From assembly GCA_016208495.1 (NCBI GenBank), contig JACQXX010000064.1:40693-104692 (forward strand): 64,000 bases of DNA, read 5' to 3'. This DNA comes from Acidobacteriota bacterium (GTDB lineage: Bacteria; Acidobacteriota; Blastocatellia; Chloracidobacteriales; Chloracidobacteriaceae). A program made the position numbers and the translations under genes. Positions 36,301 to 44,011 of this stretch are shown piece after piece (position 1 is the first letter of the stretch; every line of letters starts with the position of its first letter). The notes beneath the pieces were generated by a model. That model did not search any database and was not told where the DNA came from. It was given only the letters and a program-made list of their open reading frames with translations.

Positions 36301-36618
36301 CGCGTAGTAGAGCGGTTTCCCAGGCAGGATTTCCTCTGGGGCGCGGACATAGGGCACGATCTTATCTGTTGGCGCCGCAATCGGATTGCACGCCGTCAAC
36401 CCACCCAGGGCAAACGACGCCCCCATCACTTGCAGGAAGCGGCGGCGGTCAATCGCATCGCCCAACAGCGATGCCTGACGCGGGTATTGATTGCGGATCA
36501 GCTCAAGAAATTCTTCGCTTTCGGTGAGTTCTTCAATGCTTCTCCAGAACTGGCGGCCTTGCTTCGAATTCAATTCTTCGCGAATCGAGGACAGGGTCTG
36601 TTTCTCTTTGGTAGGCAT
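33295..36618 (-). CDS. actB: Alternative complex III subunit ActB (molybdopterin-oxidoreductase-like + ferredoxin domain)
   Basis: 1107 residues from ATG 36618; a TTG at 36663 would run into actA and is not used. The Tat-like segment DRRRFLQVMGASFALGG ends in LTAC. The first 780 residues resemble molybdopterin oxidoreductases, but known ActB proteins bind no Mo. The C-terminal ferredoxin part has CTGCNACVVAC, CQHCENAPCEVVC, CVGTKYCSNNC and CTFC...CQGAC, enough for three 4Fe-4S and one 3Fe-4S centres. An odd feature is a roughly 60-residue Ala/Pro/Lys/Glu-rich low-complexity insert around residues 560-620, in the middle of the first domain. It feeds electrons to the ActA and ActE hemes. Confidence 0.95.
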   Translation of the reverse strand: MPTKEKQTLSSIREELNSKQGRQFWRSIEELTESEEFLELIRNQYPRQASLLGDAIDRRRFLQVMGASFALGGLTACNPIAAPTDKIVPYVRAPEEILPGKPLYYATSMVLGGFASGILVETHMGRPTKVEGNPDHPASLGATSAYAQASVLDLYDPDRSKNVLYYGQPRPFDVFLRDVREFLPASKAKQGAGIRFLSETVTSPTLTAQFKTFLETYPQAKWYQYDAVNRDNYHEGTRLAFGSYAHPVYHFDKADVVVSLDANFLGDGPGAVRYTKDFSKRHRVRKDQKEMSRLYVAETMPSVTGTVADHRMAAKPSEILGLAKRIAAGVGVPVKDAPAGGANDKWITALIEDLKKNKGKSVVLAGDNQPPAVHALAHAINQSLENNGKTVTFTEPLEATLPNQPSPQKQAESLKQLVQELDAGQVELLIILGGNPAYTAPADLQFGDKVKKAKTAVHLSSHYDETSVNCHWHIPQSHFLETWSDACAFDGTVSIVQPLIEPIYKESKSAHELLVAFLDQFNQSSYSVVREFWMKQLQLSGEGFETAWRRALHHGFLAGKGAAQAPAAAPAPASTPSPAAGTAAGVAAATKPAEPKPTEPKPAEASSAKPADKAATEKPYVMQPEKTVTAQLDAVATAVAGMAAPTSKSLEVHFAPDPGAFDGRFANNGWLQETPKPITKVTWENAVHLSPKTAAQKNLKSEDLVEISFGGRKIATAPVWVVPGHAEDSVTLHLGYGRSRAGQVGNDIGFNVFALRSTTSLWGGDGLSLNPTGDTHHLASTQLHFRMEDRELIRIGTLEEFQKLLDGKNAEKPSFVKEKVDLEIEEENKKKEPMTVFTPSDHIDDPKGYQWGMSVDTSACTGCNACVVACTAENNIPVVGKLEVLRGREMHWMRIDQYHTGSPDDPDIYVQPVMCQHCENAPCEVVCPVEATSHSTEGINEMTYNRCVGTKYCSNNCPYKVRRFNFLAYSDYDTPVLKLGRNPNVTVRSRGVMEKCTFCVQRVNAARIEAEKRGTPVEDGEIVTACQGACPAEAIVFGNINDPHSKVSKLKEEPTNYDLLAEINVRPRTSYLATVRNVNKDIPKTADKPEWEHNSLSEESKTWLLPS

Positions 36619-36641
36619 AGTGTTTTCGGTTCCCACATTCC

Positions 36642-37295
36642 TTATCGGTGGCACGTTGAGCAACTCGTCAGCATGCGTGCGCTGCGAATCTTGTACTCCT
36701 TCATCAACTTCGGACCTTCTGCCGGGTCGGTGCGCTGGTACTCAAAGTTGTATATCTGGTCGCGCGGACGAAGGTTTGGCTCAGGGTTTTTATGGCAGCT
36801 AATACACCACTCCATCGTCATTGGCTGGGCTTTGAAGGCAAGCTGCATCTGGTCAATCCGACCATGGCACGACACACAGCCAATCCCTTTATTGACGTGA
36901 ATGCTGTGATTGAAATAGGCGAAATCAGCCAGATTGTGAACCCGATTCCATTCCAGTGCCTGATTGTCTTTATAGCTGGCGCGGACCGGTTGCAGGATCG
37001 GCGCCGTGTACCAGACCTGGGAGTGACAGTTCATGCAGGTTGCCGTCGGCGGCACATTGGCAAACGAGGAATCTTCCACTGATGTGTGGCAATAGAGGCA
37101 GTGAATGCCGAGCCCGGAATAGTGGTGTTTATGGCTGAACTGAACTGGTTGCGGTTGGGCGATCTCCTGGTTGGTCACCAGCGGAGACCGGATGGCCAAA
37201 TCCAGTGTCAGCAGCAAGGTGGCCGCCAGCAATGCGCCCCCGACGATACTAATCTTTGCCACCGAGTTCATACTGCGGTGAAAGACCTGTGACAT
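36642..37295 (-). CDS. actA: Alternative complex III subunit ActA (pentaheme cytochrome c)
   Basis: 217 residues; ATG 37295 is preceded by GAGAGGG. One N-terminal membrane anchor (ISIVGGALLAATLLLTLDL), then a periplasmic domain with five CxxCH heme sites: CLYCH, CMNCH, CVSCH, CISCH and CSTCH, the last two residues from the end. SHKHHYSGLGIHC is the usual opening. Five hemes agree with ActA of Rhodothermus. First gene of the act-cox operon; 24 bases before actB. Confidence 0.95.
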   Translation of the reverse strand: MSQVFHRSMNSVAKISIVGGALLAATLLLTLDLAIRSPLVTNQEIAQPQPVQFSHKHHYSGLGIHCLYCHTSVEDSSFANVPPTATCMNCHSQVWYTAPILQPVRASYKDNQALEWNRVHNLADFAYFNHSIHVNKGIGCVSCHGRIDQMQLAFKAQPMTMEWCISCHKNPEPNLRPRDQIYNFEYQRTDPAEGPKLMKEYKIRSARMLTSCSTCHR

Positions 37296-37965
37296 AAAAT
37301 CCCTCTCATTCCAATCGAGCTTGCATCTGCGCGATAGTCAACTCACAAGACGCACATCCACTTACAGCAAGGTAAGGGACAGCGTCAAAGCTGACCAGTG
37401 ACACAAGAAGCAAAACTCGGAACTAAGATATCTAGCCTTGGCAGTTCCTGGCGTGATTTCCGCCGTGAGCAGTTGGTGCTGAGAAAAGCGCGTAGTGTTT
37501 TGAATACAGAGCAAGGAAGGCGCTTTTATACAATTTTTCAATCAGAGTCAACCCGCACCGCGGCTCACCGTCGAAAAAATTTAAGTGATTCGGTCAGAAT
37601 GGCACGTAAGCGGTCAGGTGCTCCGGGCAGGTTGTCGAGCCAGCTACCAGGAGGCAGAAGTCAGCCTGACGCTCAAGTTAAATTGGGGACCTGTAGAAAG
37701 TGTAGAGAAGACATTGGGCAGTGAACTTCTGCGGATGCGGCGCATTGTGCCACAGGTTTGGTGACTTGAAAAGTGTTGACTTTGCCACAAATTGGGAGTT
37801 TGGAGGGTCAATAACTATAAAACTTGCAGCATAAGCAGCAATCGAAACCCAGCGTAACCTTTTGAAAAAAAAGCAGATTTTTTGATCACACCTGGTCTTC
37901 GCAGATGCGAGAAAAAAAGTAATTGCGACGCTGAAAATACCTTGTATTATCAGACTGAAAATCGC
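37296..37965. other. 670-base gene-free stretch upstream of the act operon
   Basis: It lies between the S41 peptidase stop and actA, both on the minus strand, so it must hold the act-cox promoter and leader. I see no clear -35/-10 pair, terminator hairpin or tandem repeat. A 108-codon open frame at 37398-37724 on the plus strand has no Shine-Dalgarno and a composition unlike a protein, so it is not annotated. Confidence 0.5.
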
Positions 37966-39186
37966 TCATTGCCCCAGGATTTCCAGCGCTCGCGCCACAT
38001 CCTGGTCATTATTTTGACGCACCGCGTTGACGCTTAACTCGATGACTTCATCCGGTTTGACCCCGTGACCTTCTAACCGAACGTTGCGTACGGTCAGAAA
38101 ATCCCGGATGCTGTATTGCAACTCACCCCCATCGGGAAGATCTTTTTTGATCGAGGCCAGAACCGCCCCGGCACTTGGCCGACCGACCACTTTTCCCCGC
38201 CCGGTTTCCTGTACCGCCGCCGCTAAAATTTCCGACCCACTCGCGCTGTATTTATCAATCAACACCACCACTGGCTTGCTCCAGGCTCGCTTTCCCTTGC
38301 CTGAAATTCGGAAAATTTTTTCTTTTCCGCTCCGCTCGATAAATTCACCCACGACAACATCTTCAAGGGAAAGCACCTCCAGACACTGACGCACGGTCGA
38401 AACCAGCCCGCCCAGGTTGCGGCGCAGATCCAGAATTAACCCGCTCGCCATTTCATGTTGCGCCAGCACGGCTTGAAACCACTTGCCCGTGTTTTCCTCA
38501 AACCGATCAAACCGGACATAGAGCACATTCTTGTCCAGCAAGCGGGCCGTTTGGATGGGTGTTGTCGCCAAATAGGTGACATTCAATGAGATATCGCGTG
38601 GGCTATCAGTCTGGTCCAGAAATTTGAATCGCAGCGTCTCCCCAACATCGCCTGAAAACCCATCCAGTTTTTCCACCGGGACATCGTTGACCGAGGTCAA
38701 AATCCACCCCGGCTGGATCCCGGCTTCCGAAGCCGATGACGGAACTTTCACTTCGGTTACCAGGACCTGCTGGTCAATGCGTCGAAATTCAGCCCCGATA
38801 TTTGGAAACGCCCGCCGCTTTAACAATTGCGCCACTTCAGGGGATTTGACCGAAACGTGGTTATCTTTGAGTTCAGCCACCATTTCGCGCAGGAGTTCAT
38901 ATAGCTCTTTTTCAGTGGCTGCCGCCGCGACGCGTGGCTGGAATCGCTCGCGTGATTTCACCCAATCAACACCGTTGAATTTGTCGTCATAGTATCCCTT
39001 GTTGATGGTTGACCAGACCACCTCAAACACCTTGAGGTTGTTTTTAGCGGTAACCGGTTTACTGGCAACTTCGGTCATCGCCGAACCAGTCGGCGACTGG
39101 GCCAATACCTGCCACGGATGACTCAGAAAAGCTGTTATTCCAACAACTAAAATCAGAACCAGGTTCAAAAAGTATTTTGCTCTCAT
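37966..39186 (-). CDS. S41-family (C-terminal processing type) peptidase with PDZ domain
   Basis: 406 residues from ATG 39186 (GGAAGA upstream); an ATG at 39246 is in frame but spoils the signal peptide. Signal peptide FLNLVLILVVGITAFLSH...VLA. A helical N-terminal domain is followed by a PDZ region (ASEAGIQPGWILTSVNDVPVEKLDG). The tail-specific-protease core follows: LILDLRRNLGGLV, then DKYSASGSEILAAAVQ with Ser316 as the expected nucleophile. The catalytic Lys of CtpA (GKG about 25 residues on) is absent: the segment reads VVGRPSAGAVLAS. It therefore either uses the S41B/tricorn type of dyad or is inactive. Divergent from the GH31 gene with about 80 bases between the two starts. Confidence 0.85.
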   Translation of the reverse strand: MRAKYFLNLVLILVVGITAFLSHPWQVLAQSPTGSAMTEVASKPVTAKNNLKVFEVVWSTINKGYYDDKFNGVDWVKSRERFQPRVAAAATEKELYELLREMVAELKDNHVSVKSPEVAQLLKRRAFPNIGAEFRRIDQQVLVTEVKVPSSASEAGIQPGWILTSVNDVPVEKLDGFSGDVGETLRFKFLDQTDSPRDISLNVTYLATTPIQTARLLDKNVLYVRFDRFEENTGKWFQAVLAQHEMASGLILDLRRNLGGLVSTVRQCLEVLSLEDVVVGEFIERSGKEKIFRISGKGKRAWSKPVVVLIDKYSASGSEILAAAVQETGRGKVVGRPSAGAVLASIKKDLPDGGELQYSIRDFLTVRNVRLEGHGVKPDEVIELSVNAVRQNNDQDVARALEILGQ

Positions 39187-39266
39187 GCCGGATCTTCCAT
39201 CCTGATCAAAAGGTTTTGTGGTAGGCTGTCTGAAATTTCCCCACATTTCACAACAAGGAATTGACT

Positions 39267-41759
39267 ATGGTGTTGCCTCAACAACTCAAGGTTGAGCCAG
39301 GAGTCTCCTGGTTAAAAATCGTGTTTGGTGTTGTATTTGGTTTGGTGATCGCTTCCCAGACAGTAGCAGCGGCGGTACAGCCGGTGGGCGATGTTACCAC
39401 ACTTCTCCGCGAGAAAAACGGTGTTGTGTGCCAGCTTTCAAGCCGGGTGAAAGCTGAAGTCCGTTTTGTGACAGCAGACGTGGTTCGAGTGCGGGTCATT
39501 CCTCCAGGTATCATCGAAGAAGACTGGTCCTATGCTGTCAATCACAGTGACCAACCGCCGCCAGCCATTACAGTGGCCGAAACCGGAACCACCATCAAAC
39601 TCGCGGCTCCGGGCGGCGCCACCGTGATGATTGAGCGAAAAGGTTTTCTCCTGACGGTTCTGGATGCGGCTGGAAAATCTGTGGTGACCGATGATCCGGC
39701 TCGCCCCACGGCCTTTGACAGCCAGACAGGCGAGATCGAAACGTCCAAACAACGCACACCAACTGAACTCTACTATGGGTTTGGTGAAAAAGCGTTGCCG
39801 CTCTCACGCCATGATCAATTTTTGGTGATGTGGAATACCGACACCTATGGCTATCCGGTCGGCACCGATCCGATTTACCAGACCATTCCCTTTTTTATCG
39901 CCCTGTCCAATGCCCGCGCCTATGGTGTGTTTGTGGACAATACCTACCGCAGCTTTTTTGATATGGGCAAGACCAACCCAAACCGGTACACATTTGGCGT
40001 GGCGGGCGGGATCCTCAATTATTATGTGTTTACCGGCGGAGAAACACGTTCCCCTGAAAAAATTGTGGCGGCATATGCCGCGATGACCGGTCGTGGCTCA
40101 TTGCCGCCGCTCTGGGCACTCGGGTTTCAACAATCACGCTGGTCATACCATCCAGAAGCCCGCGTCCGTGAAATTGCCGACAATTTTCGCCGTCGAAAAA
40201 TTCCAGCCGATACGATTTACCTGGATATTGATTACATGGACGGCTTTCGGGTGTTTACCTGGGATAAAAAACGGTTTCCCGACCCGAAAAAACTCATTTC
40301 CGATCTGCGCCAGGATGGATTCCGGACCGTGGTGATTATTGATCCAGGAATCAAAGTTGATGACAAATATGGGGTATACCAGAGCGGTCAGGCAGGGAAT
40401 CACTTTGTGAAAACGGCTGATGGCAAAGAGTTTCAGGCGACAGTCTGGCCCGGGACCTGTGCCTTTCCGGATTTTACCAACCCACAGGCGCGGGCCTGGT
40501 TCGGGTCACACTATGCCGGAAACCTGGACGACGGGATCAGCGGCTTTTGGAATGATATGAACGAGCCGGCAACCTTTCTTCCCTGGGATCTCAAAGAACC
40601 AAACACGCTCCATCATCCACTGAAAACGTTTCCGTTGACCAATCGCCATGCCGGAGACGGTCATCCCGGCGACCATGCCCGCTACCACAACGTCTATGGC
40701 ATGCAAATGGCCCGCGCCACGTTTGAAGGTTTGCGTAACCTGCGGCCCAACCTGCGGCCATTTGTGTTGACCCGTGCCGGGTATGCCGGAATTCAACGCT
40801 ATTCGGCCATCTGGACCGGCGATAACGTGGCCAGTTGGGATCACCTGGCGCTTTCGATTCCGATGTTGACGAATTTAAGTATTTCCGGAGTGTCACTGGT
40901 CGGGGCCGATGTCGGTGGTTTTTCCGGAAATCCTTCGGCAGAACTCAACACCCGCTGGATGCAGGCCGCCGCCTTGACACCAATGTATCGCTCACACACC
41001 GAAGCTGGTTCCAACGATCAGGAACCCTGGGCCTTTGGACCGGAATTTGAAAAAATCAACCGCCAGGCGATTGAACTCCGCTATCAACTGCTCCCTTATC
41101 TCTATTCCCAGTTCCACAATCACGAACAAACCGGCCAGCCCGTCATGCGTCCGCTCTGGTATCAGTTCCCACACGATCAAAACACCTATTTGATTGACGA
41201 TCAATATCTTATCGGCTCAGACCTGCTGGTGGCGCCGGTGGTCAAACAGGGTGCGACCAAACGCCGGGTGTATTTTCCAGCCGGAACAGACTGGATTGAC
41301 TGGTGGACTGGAATCCGGATGACGGGCGGAAACTGGGTGGAAGTCGAAGCTCCGATTGAGCGATTGCCGCTTTTTGTCCGGGCAGGTGCTGTGTTGCCAA
41401 CTCAGCCCATTGTCCAAAACACAGGCGAAATGGCCAACCAGCCATTGTTTTTGACAATTGCGGCTGGAAACAATCAGCAAGGCGAATTTTTTGAAGATGC
41501 CGGGGAAGGATACGGGTATCGGCAGGGTGAATTCCGGCTGGTGAAAACCGTCGGAACCACAACGGAACTCAAATTCCAAAGCAGCGGTAAATTTGCTGGT
41601 CGGGCAATTCAAAAGATTGAACTGATTGGACTTGAACAACCACCGAAAGCAGTTTTGGTAAATGGAAAAGAGTCGTCAACCGTTGAATTTGATGCCGCCC
41701 GAAAGCGACTGGTGCTGACGGTTTCAGCGTTGCCGGAAACAGTGACCTTGCGAAAGTAG
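39267..41759 (+). CDS. Glycoside hydrolase family 31 alpha-glucosidase, exported
   Basis: 830 residues from ATG 39267, with AAGGAA 5 bases upstream; TTG 39261 would add two residues. N-terminal signal peptide (IVFGVVFGLVIASQTVAA). GH31 (beta/alpha)8 barrel with the nucleophile in FWNDMNEPA (Asp430) and the acid/base in WTGDN (Asp519). DIDYMDGFRVFTWD and RSHTEAGSNDQEPW are typical of the alpha-glucosidase subgroup. The C-terminal beta domain has GTDWIDWWTG. It removes alpha-linked glucose from oligosaccharides in the periplasm or outside. No transporter or regulator gene accompanies it. Confidence 0.93.
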   Translation: MVLPQQLKVEPGVSWLKIVFGVVFGLVIASQTVAAAVQPVGDVTTLLREKNGVVCQLSSRVKAEVRFVTADVVRVRVIPPGIIEEDWSYAVNHSDQPPPAITVAETGTTIKLAAPGGATVMIERKGFLLTVLDAAGKSVVTDDPARPTAFDSQTGEIETSKQRTPTELYYGFGEKALPLSRHDQFLVMWNTDTYGYPVGTDPIYQTIPFFIALSNARAYGVFVDNTYRSFFDMGKTNPNRYTFGVAGGILNYYVFTGGETRSPEKIVAAYAAMTGRGSLPPLWALGFQQSRWSYHPEARVREIADNFRRRKIPADTIYLDIDYMDGFRVFTWDKKRFPDPKKLISDLRQDGFRTVVIIDPGIKVDDKYGVYQSGQAGNHFVKTADGKEFQATVWPGTCAFPDFTNPQARAWFGSHYAGNLDDGISGFWNDMNEPATFLPWDLKEPNTLHHPLKTFPLTNRHAGDGHPGDHARYHNVYGMQMARATFEGLRNLRPNLRPFVLTRAGYAGIQRYSAIWTGDNVASWDHLALSIPMLTNLSISGVSLVGADVGGFSGNPSAELNTRWMQAAALTPMYRSHTEAGSNDQEPWAFGPEFEKINRQAIELRYQLLPYLYSQFHNHEQTGQPVMRPLWYQFPHDQNTYLIDDQYLIGSDLLVAPVVKQGATKRRVYFPAGTDWIDWWTGIRMTGGNWVEVEAPIERLPLFVRAGAVLPTQPIVQNTGEMANQPLFLTIAAGNNQQGEFFEDAGEGYGYRQGEFRLVKTVGTTTELKFQSSGKFAGRAIQKIELIGLEQPPKAVLVNGKESSTVEFDAARKRLVLTVSALPETVTLRK

Positions 41760-41771
41760 GGTTCCATAGCA

Positions 41772-41883
41772 TTTTAGAAAATGTTTTGAGTTCAGAGTAA
41801 CGCCTTCAGGCGTGAGATATGACCAGTGGGATGGAAGAAAAAACCTCTCGTCTAAAGACGATACTCTGAACCTTTTTCTAAAA
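41772..41883. repeat. 112-base palindromic (REPIN/MITE-like) element
   Basis: The outer arms TTTTAGAAAA (41772-41781) and TTTTCTAAAA (41874-41883), and the inner arms GTTCAGAGTA (41790-41799) and TACTCTGAAC (41862-41871), are reverse complements. Two short hairpins, CGCCTTCAGGCG (41801-41812) and CGTCTAAAGACG (about 41849-41860), lie inside. It fills the gap between the convergent GH31 and pqqD-like genes and could serve as a two-way terminator. Confidence 0.85.
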
Positions 41884-41885
41884 GG

Positions 41886-42275
41886 CTATATTAGGTGGTT
41901 GGCATGTCGCGTGAGCGTCGGAGCGACAAACGGCAGGTGCTCAACGGTGATTGGCCGGGGCGTCACGCCCTGGATAAATCCGATGGAAGTTTCCATCGCT
42001 GAAATTTCGATCAGGTTTTCTTCAATCAGGAGTTCCAGGAACGACACAATGGCCACTTCGATATCAGCTTCAGGAACGGCAAAATAGCGCGTCGTCATGC
42101 CTTCGAAAATGGCTGCCACCGATGCCTGTTTTTTCACCAGTCGCCAGATGTCAGTACCTGATGCATTTAAACTGTAGTACTGGCCGGTTTCCAAATTGAT
42201 CAAAACTGTTTCATCAGCAAAAGGCTCCTGGATCAATTTGGCTTCATCAACCCAAAACGAAGTCGTCAAATGCAT
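41886..42275 (-). CDS. PqqD-family peptide-chaperone-like protein
   Basis: 129 residues from ATG 42275, with GAGAGGA 5 bases upstream; a longer frame to 42350 lacks a ribosome site. FADETVLINLETGQYYSLN and ASGTDIWRLV match PqqD/RiPP-recognition proteins, winged-helix-like carriers of peptide substrates for radical-SAM enzymes. No radical-SAM enzyme or precursor peptide gene is in the window, so it is an orphan here. The 40-residue tail is unrelated to PqqD. Confidence 0.8.
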   Translation of the reverse strand: MHLTTSFWVDEAKLIQEPFADETVLINLETGQYYSLNASGTDIWRLVKKQASVAAIFEGMTTRYFAVPEADIEVAIVSFLELLIEENLIEISAMETSIGFIQGVTPRPITVEHLPFVAPTLTRHANHLI

Positions 42276-42333
42276 GCGAATCCTCTCAGAATCAATACCC
42301 AAAGCGGTGACAAGTCCCCGCACTCCAAATGAA

Positions 42334-42358
42334 AGAGCCAGGTGAAACACCTGGCTCT
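42334..42358 (-). terminator. Hairpin between terD and pqqD-like gene
   Basis: AGAGCCAGGTG (42334-42344) pairs perfectly with CACCTGGCTCT (42348-42358) around an AAA loop. It stands 30 bases after the terD stop on the minus strand. The following run is only CTTTCATTT, so it is a plausible but not classic intrinsic terminator. Confidence 0.6.
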
Positions 42359-42387
42359 CAAGGAATACCTGTCAAGGCTCAATGGGC

Positions 42388-42969
42388 TTACACGTAGGGC
42401 ATCATCACCGGCAACAGCTCCTGGAACGTCCGACCAGTGCCATTTTCACCGATGGCGTGCATTTTCCATTCGTTGTTGTGGCGATAGAGCTTGGCCATAA
42501 TCTGGGCCGTGTGATTGCCATTGCAGCTCAAATTGTACTTTGCGATTTCGCGATTGCTGCTTTGATCTACGAGGCGGCAAAACGCATTTTCAATTTCGCT
42601 GAAGGATTGTCCGGTAAAACTGTTGACGACAAACATGATGGTTTGCACATAGTCAGGGACGCGCGGCAGGTCCACGATAATCTGTTCGTCATCGCCTTCG
42701 CCCTGTCCCGTGCGGTTATCACCGGTGTGCTGGATGCTGCCGTCCCGGCTGCGCAACTGGCGGAACCAGACAACATCCACCACCTGCTTATTCTGGTCAA
42801 ACAACAAACACGAGGCATCGAGGTCAATTTCCTGTTCCTTGGCCCCAAAACCAAAGAAGCCGCCTTTTTTCTTGGCATCCCACCCAAGCCCCATCACGAC
42901 TTTCGTGAGCGTGGCACCGCCTTCTTTGGCCAAAGAGATTTTCTGTCCTTTTTGTAAACTAATGGACAT
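42388..42969 (-). CDS. TerD-family calcium-binding stress protein (1)
   Basis: 193 residues; AAGGAAGG upstream of ATG 42969. One TerD domain: MSISLQKGQKISL start, IDLDASCLLFD, and DGSIQHTGDNRTGQGEGDDE, the conserved acidic Ca-binding loops. A Gly/Phe/Lys insert (KKKGGFFGFGAKEQ) lies before the DLDAS motif. TerD proteins are cytoplasmic or membrane-surface Ca-binding proteins of the tellurium-resistance/Ter stress system. 157 bases after a second TerD gene on the same strand. Confidence 0.92.
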   Translation of the reverse strand: MSISLQKGQKISLAKEGGATLTKVVMGLGWDAKKKGGFFGFGAKEQEIDLDASCLLFDQNKQVVDVVWFRQLRSRDGSIQHTGDNRTGQGEGDDEQIIVDLPRVPDYVQTIMFVVNSFTGQSFSEIENAFCRLVDQSSNREIAKYNLSCNGNHTAQIMAKLYRHNNEWKMHAIGENGTGRTFQELLPVMMPYV

Positions 42970-43070
42970 GGTTCACCTTCCTTTATCGGTTATCTGAATC
43001 TTATACCATTTTGGAATGGAGTCCTTGCATTAGAAAATAGTCAAGTAACTCAATCAAATAGATTTAGTGA

Positions 43071-43117
43071 ACTACTGACTACTAACTACTGACTACTGAC
43101 TACTGACTACTAACTAC
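43071..43117 (-). repeat. ACTGACT / ACTAACT array between two terD genes
   Basis: ACTACTG-type heptamers run seven times, ending 9 bases before the stop of the upstream terD (minus strand). In the sense of that gene the array reads GTAGTCA, purine/G-rich after the stop. Confidence 0.9.
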
Positions 43118-43126
43118 AAACTGGTA

Positions 43127-43705
43127 TTACCCAATATTAACGCCAAAGGACTGTGCCAGCGGCCCAAGGCCACCGTTATAGCCCTGACCGACCGCTTTGA
43201 ATTTCCATTCATCGCCATTTCGGTACAGTTCACCAAAAATCATCGCGGTTTCAGTGCTTGAATCTTCCGACAGGTCATAGCGCGCAATTTCATTTGTGTT
43301 TTCATCATTGACGACGCGAATGAACGCACTTGAGACCATTCCGAAGTTTTGACGACGGGTTTCGGCGTCATGGATGGTGACGGCAAAAACAATACGTTTG
43401 ACATCCGCCGGAACACTGGGCAGATTTACACGCACAGCTTCGTCGTCACCGGCCCCAGCCCCCGTCCGATTGTCGCCGCTATGGACCACTGAACCATCGG
43501 TGGAACTTAAATTGTTGTAGAAAATAAAATCGTTATCCGCCCGGACTTTTCCGGTATCAGCCAGCAAAAAGACACTTGCATCAAGGTCGAAAGCGGCGCC
43601 GTCAGTGGCTCTGGATTCCCATCCGAGACCTACCAATACTTTTTTCAAACCCGGTTCCGCTTTGCTCAGCGATACATTTCCGCCCTTTGAAAGTGAAATT
43701 GGCAT
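43127..43705 (-). CDS. TerD-family calcium-binding stress protein (2)
   Basis: 192 residues from ATG 43705 (GGGAGAAG upstream); a longer frame to 43801 adds a non-TerD N-terminus and is rejected. TerD domain with [43 protein letters not shown] and [10 protein letters not shown]. Classic TerD/TerE length without fusions. It probably functions with the other TerD gene downstream. The start faces the divergent gene at 44012. Confidence 0.94.
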   Translation of the reverse strand: MPISLSKGGNVSLSKAEPGLKKVLVGLGWESRATDGAAFDLDASVFLLADTGKVRADNDFIFYNNLSSTDGSVVHSGDNRTGAGAGDDEAVRVNLPSVPADVKRIVFAVTIHDAETRRQNFGMVSSAFIRVVNDENTNEIARYDLSEDSSTETAMIFGELYRNGDEWKFKAVGQGYNGGLGPLAQSFGVNIG

Positions 43706-44011
43706 AAACTTCTCCCTAATGTGAAAGTTTTTAAAGTAGGTTACCCGGCCTCCAACTGATGTGGGAAAGCCGGTAATTTTCGGAGCACGAAAGTACTCCA
43801 ACTGCTACAGGTTGGCAAGTCGCTTCGTAACTGAACCCAGTTTCTCAACCCGCAAATCCAGCAAGAACCACCACCACTCCACTATTTTTCAATCAACACG
43901 CCGCAATTCCGGACAAGTAAGTCATTCAAAACAGTATATTTGTCAAACAACTCACTCGTTTTGACCGACTCAAAACTGGAATATTTTACCACCAGACTCT
44001 GTGAGGATCCT
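43706..44011. other. Divergent intergenic region between terD and the 1062-residue exported protein gene
   Basis: 306 bases between divergent starts, so promoters for both genes are expected. No tandem array occurs here, unlike most same-strand or convergent gaps. I see no convincing -35/-10 pair or operator. Confidence 0.4.

Noticed and set aside
37398..37724. 108-codon open frame upstream of actA
   Set aside because: No Shine-Dalgarno, skewed Arg/Ser composition, no recognisable motif, and it lies in the expected promoter region of the act operon.
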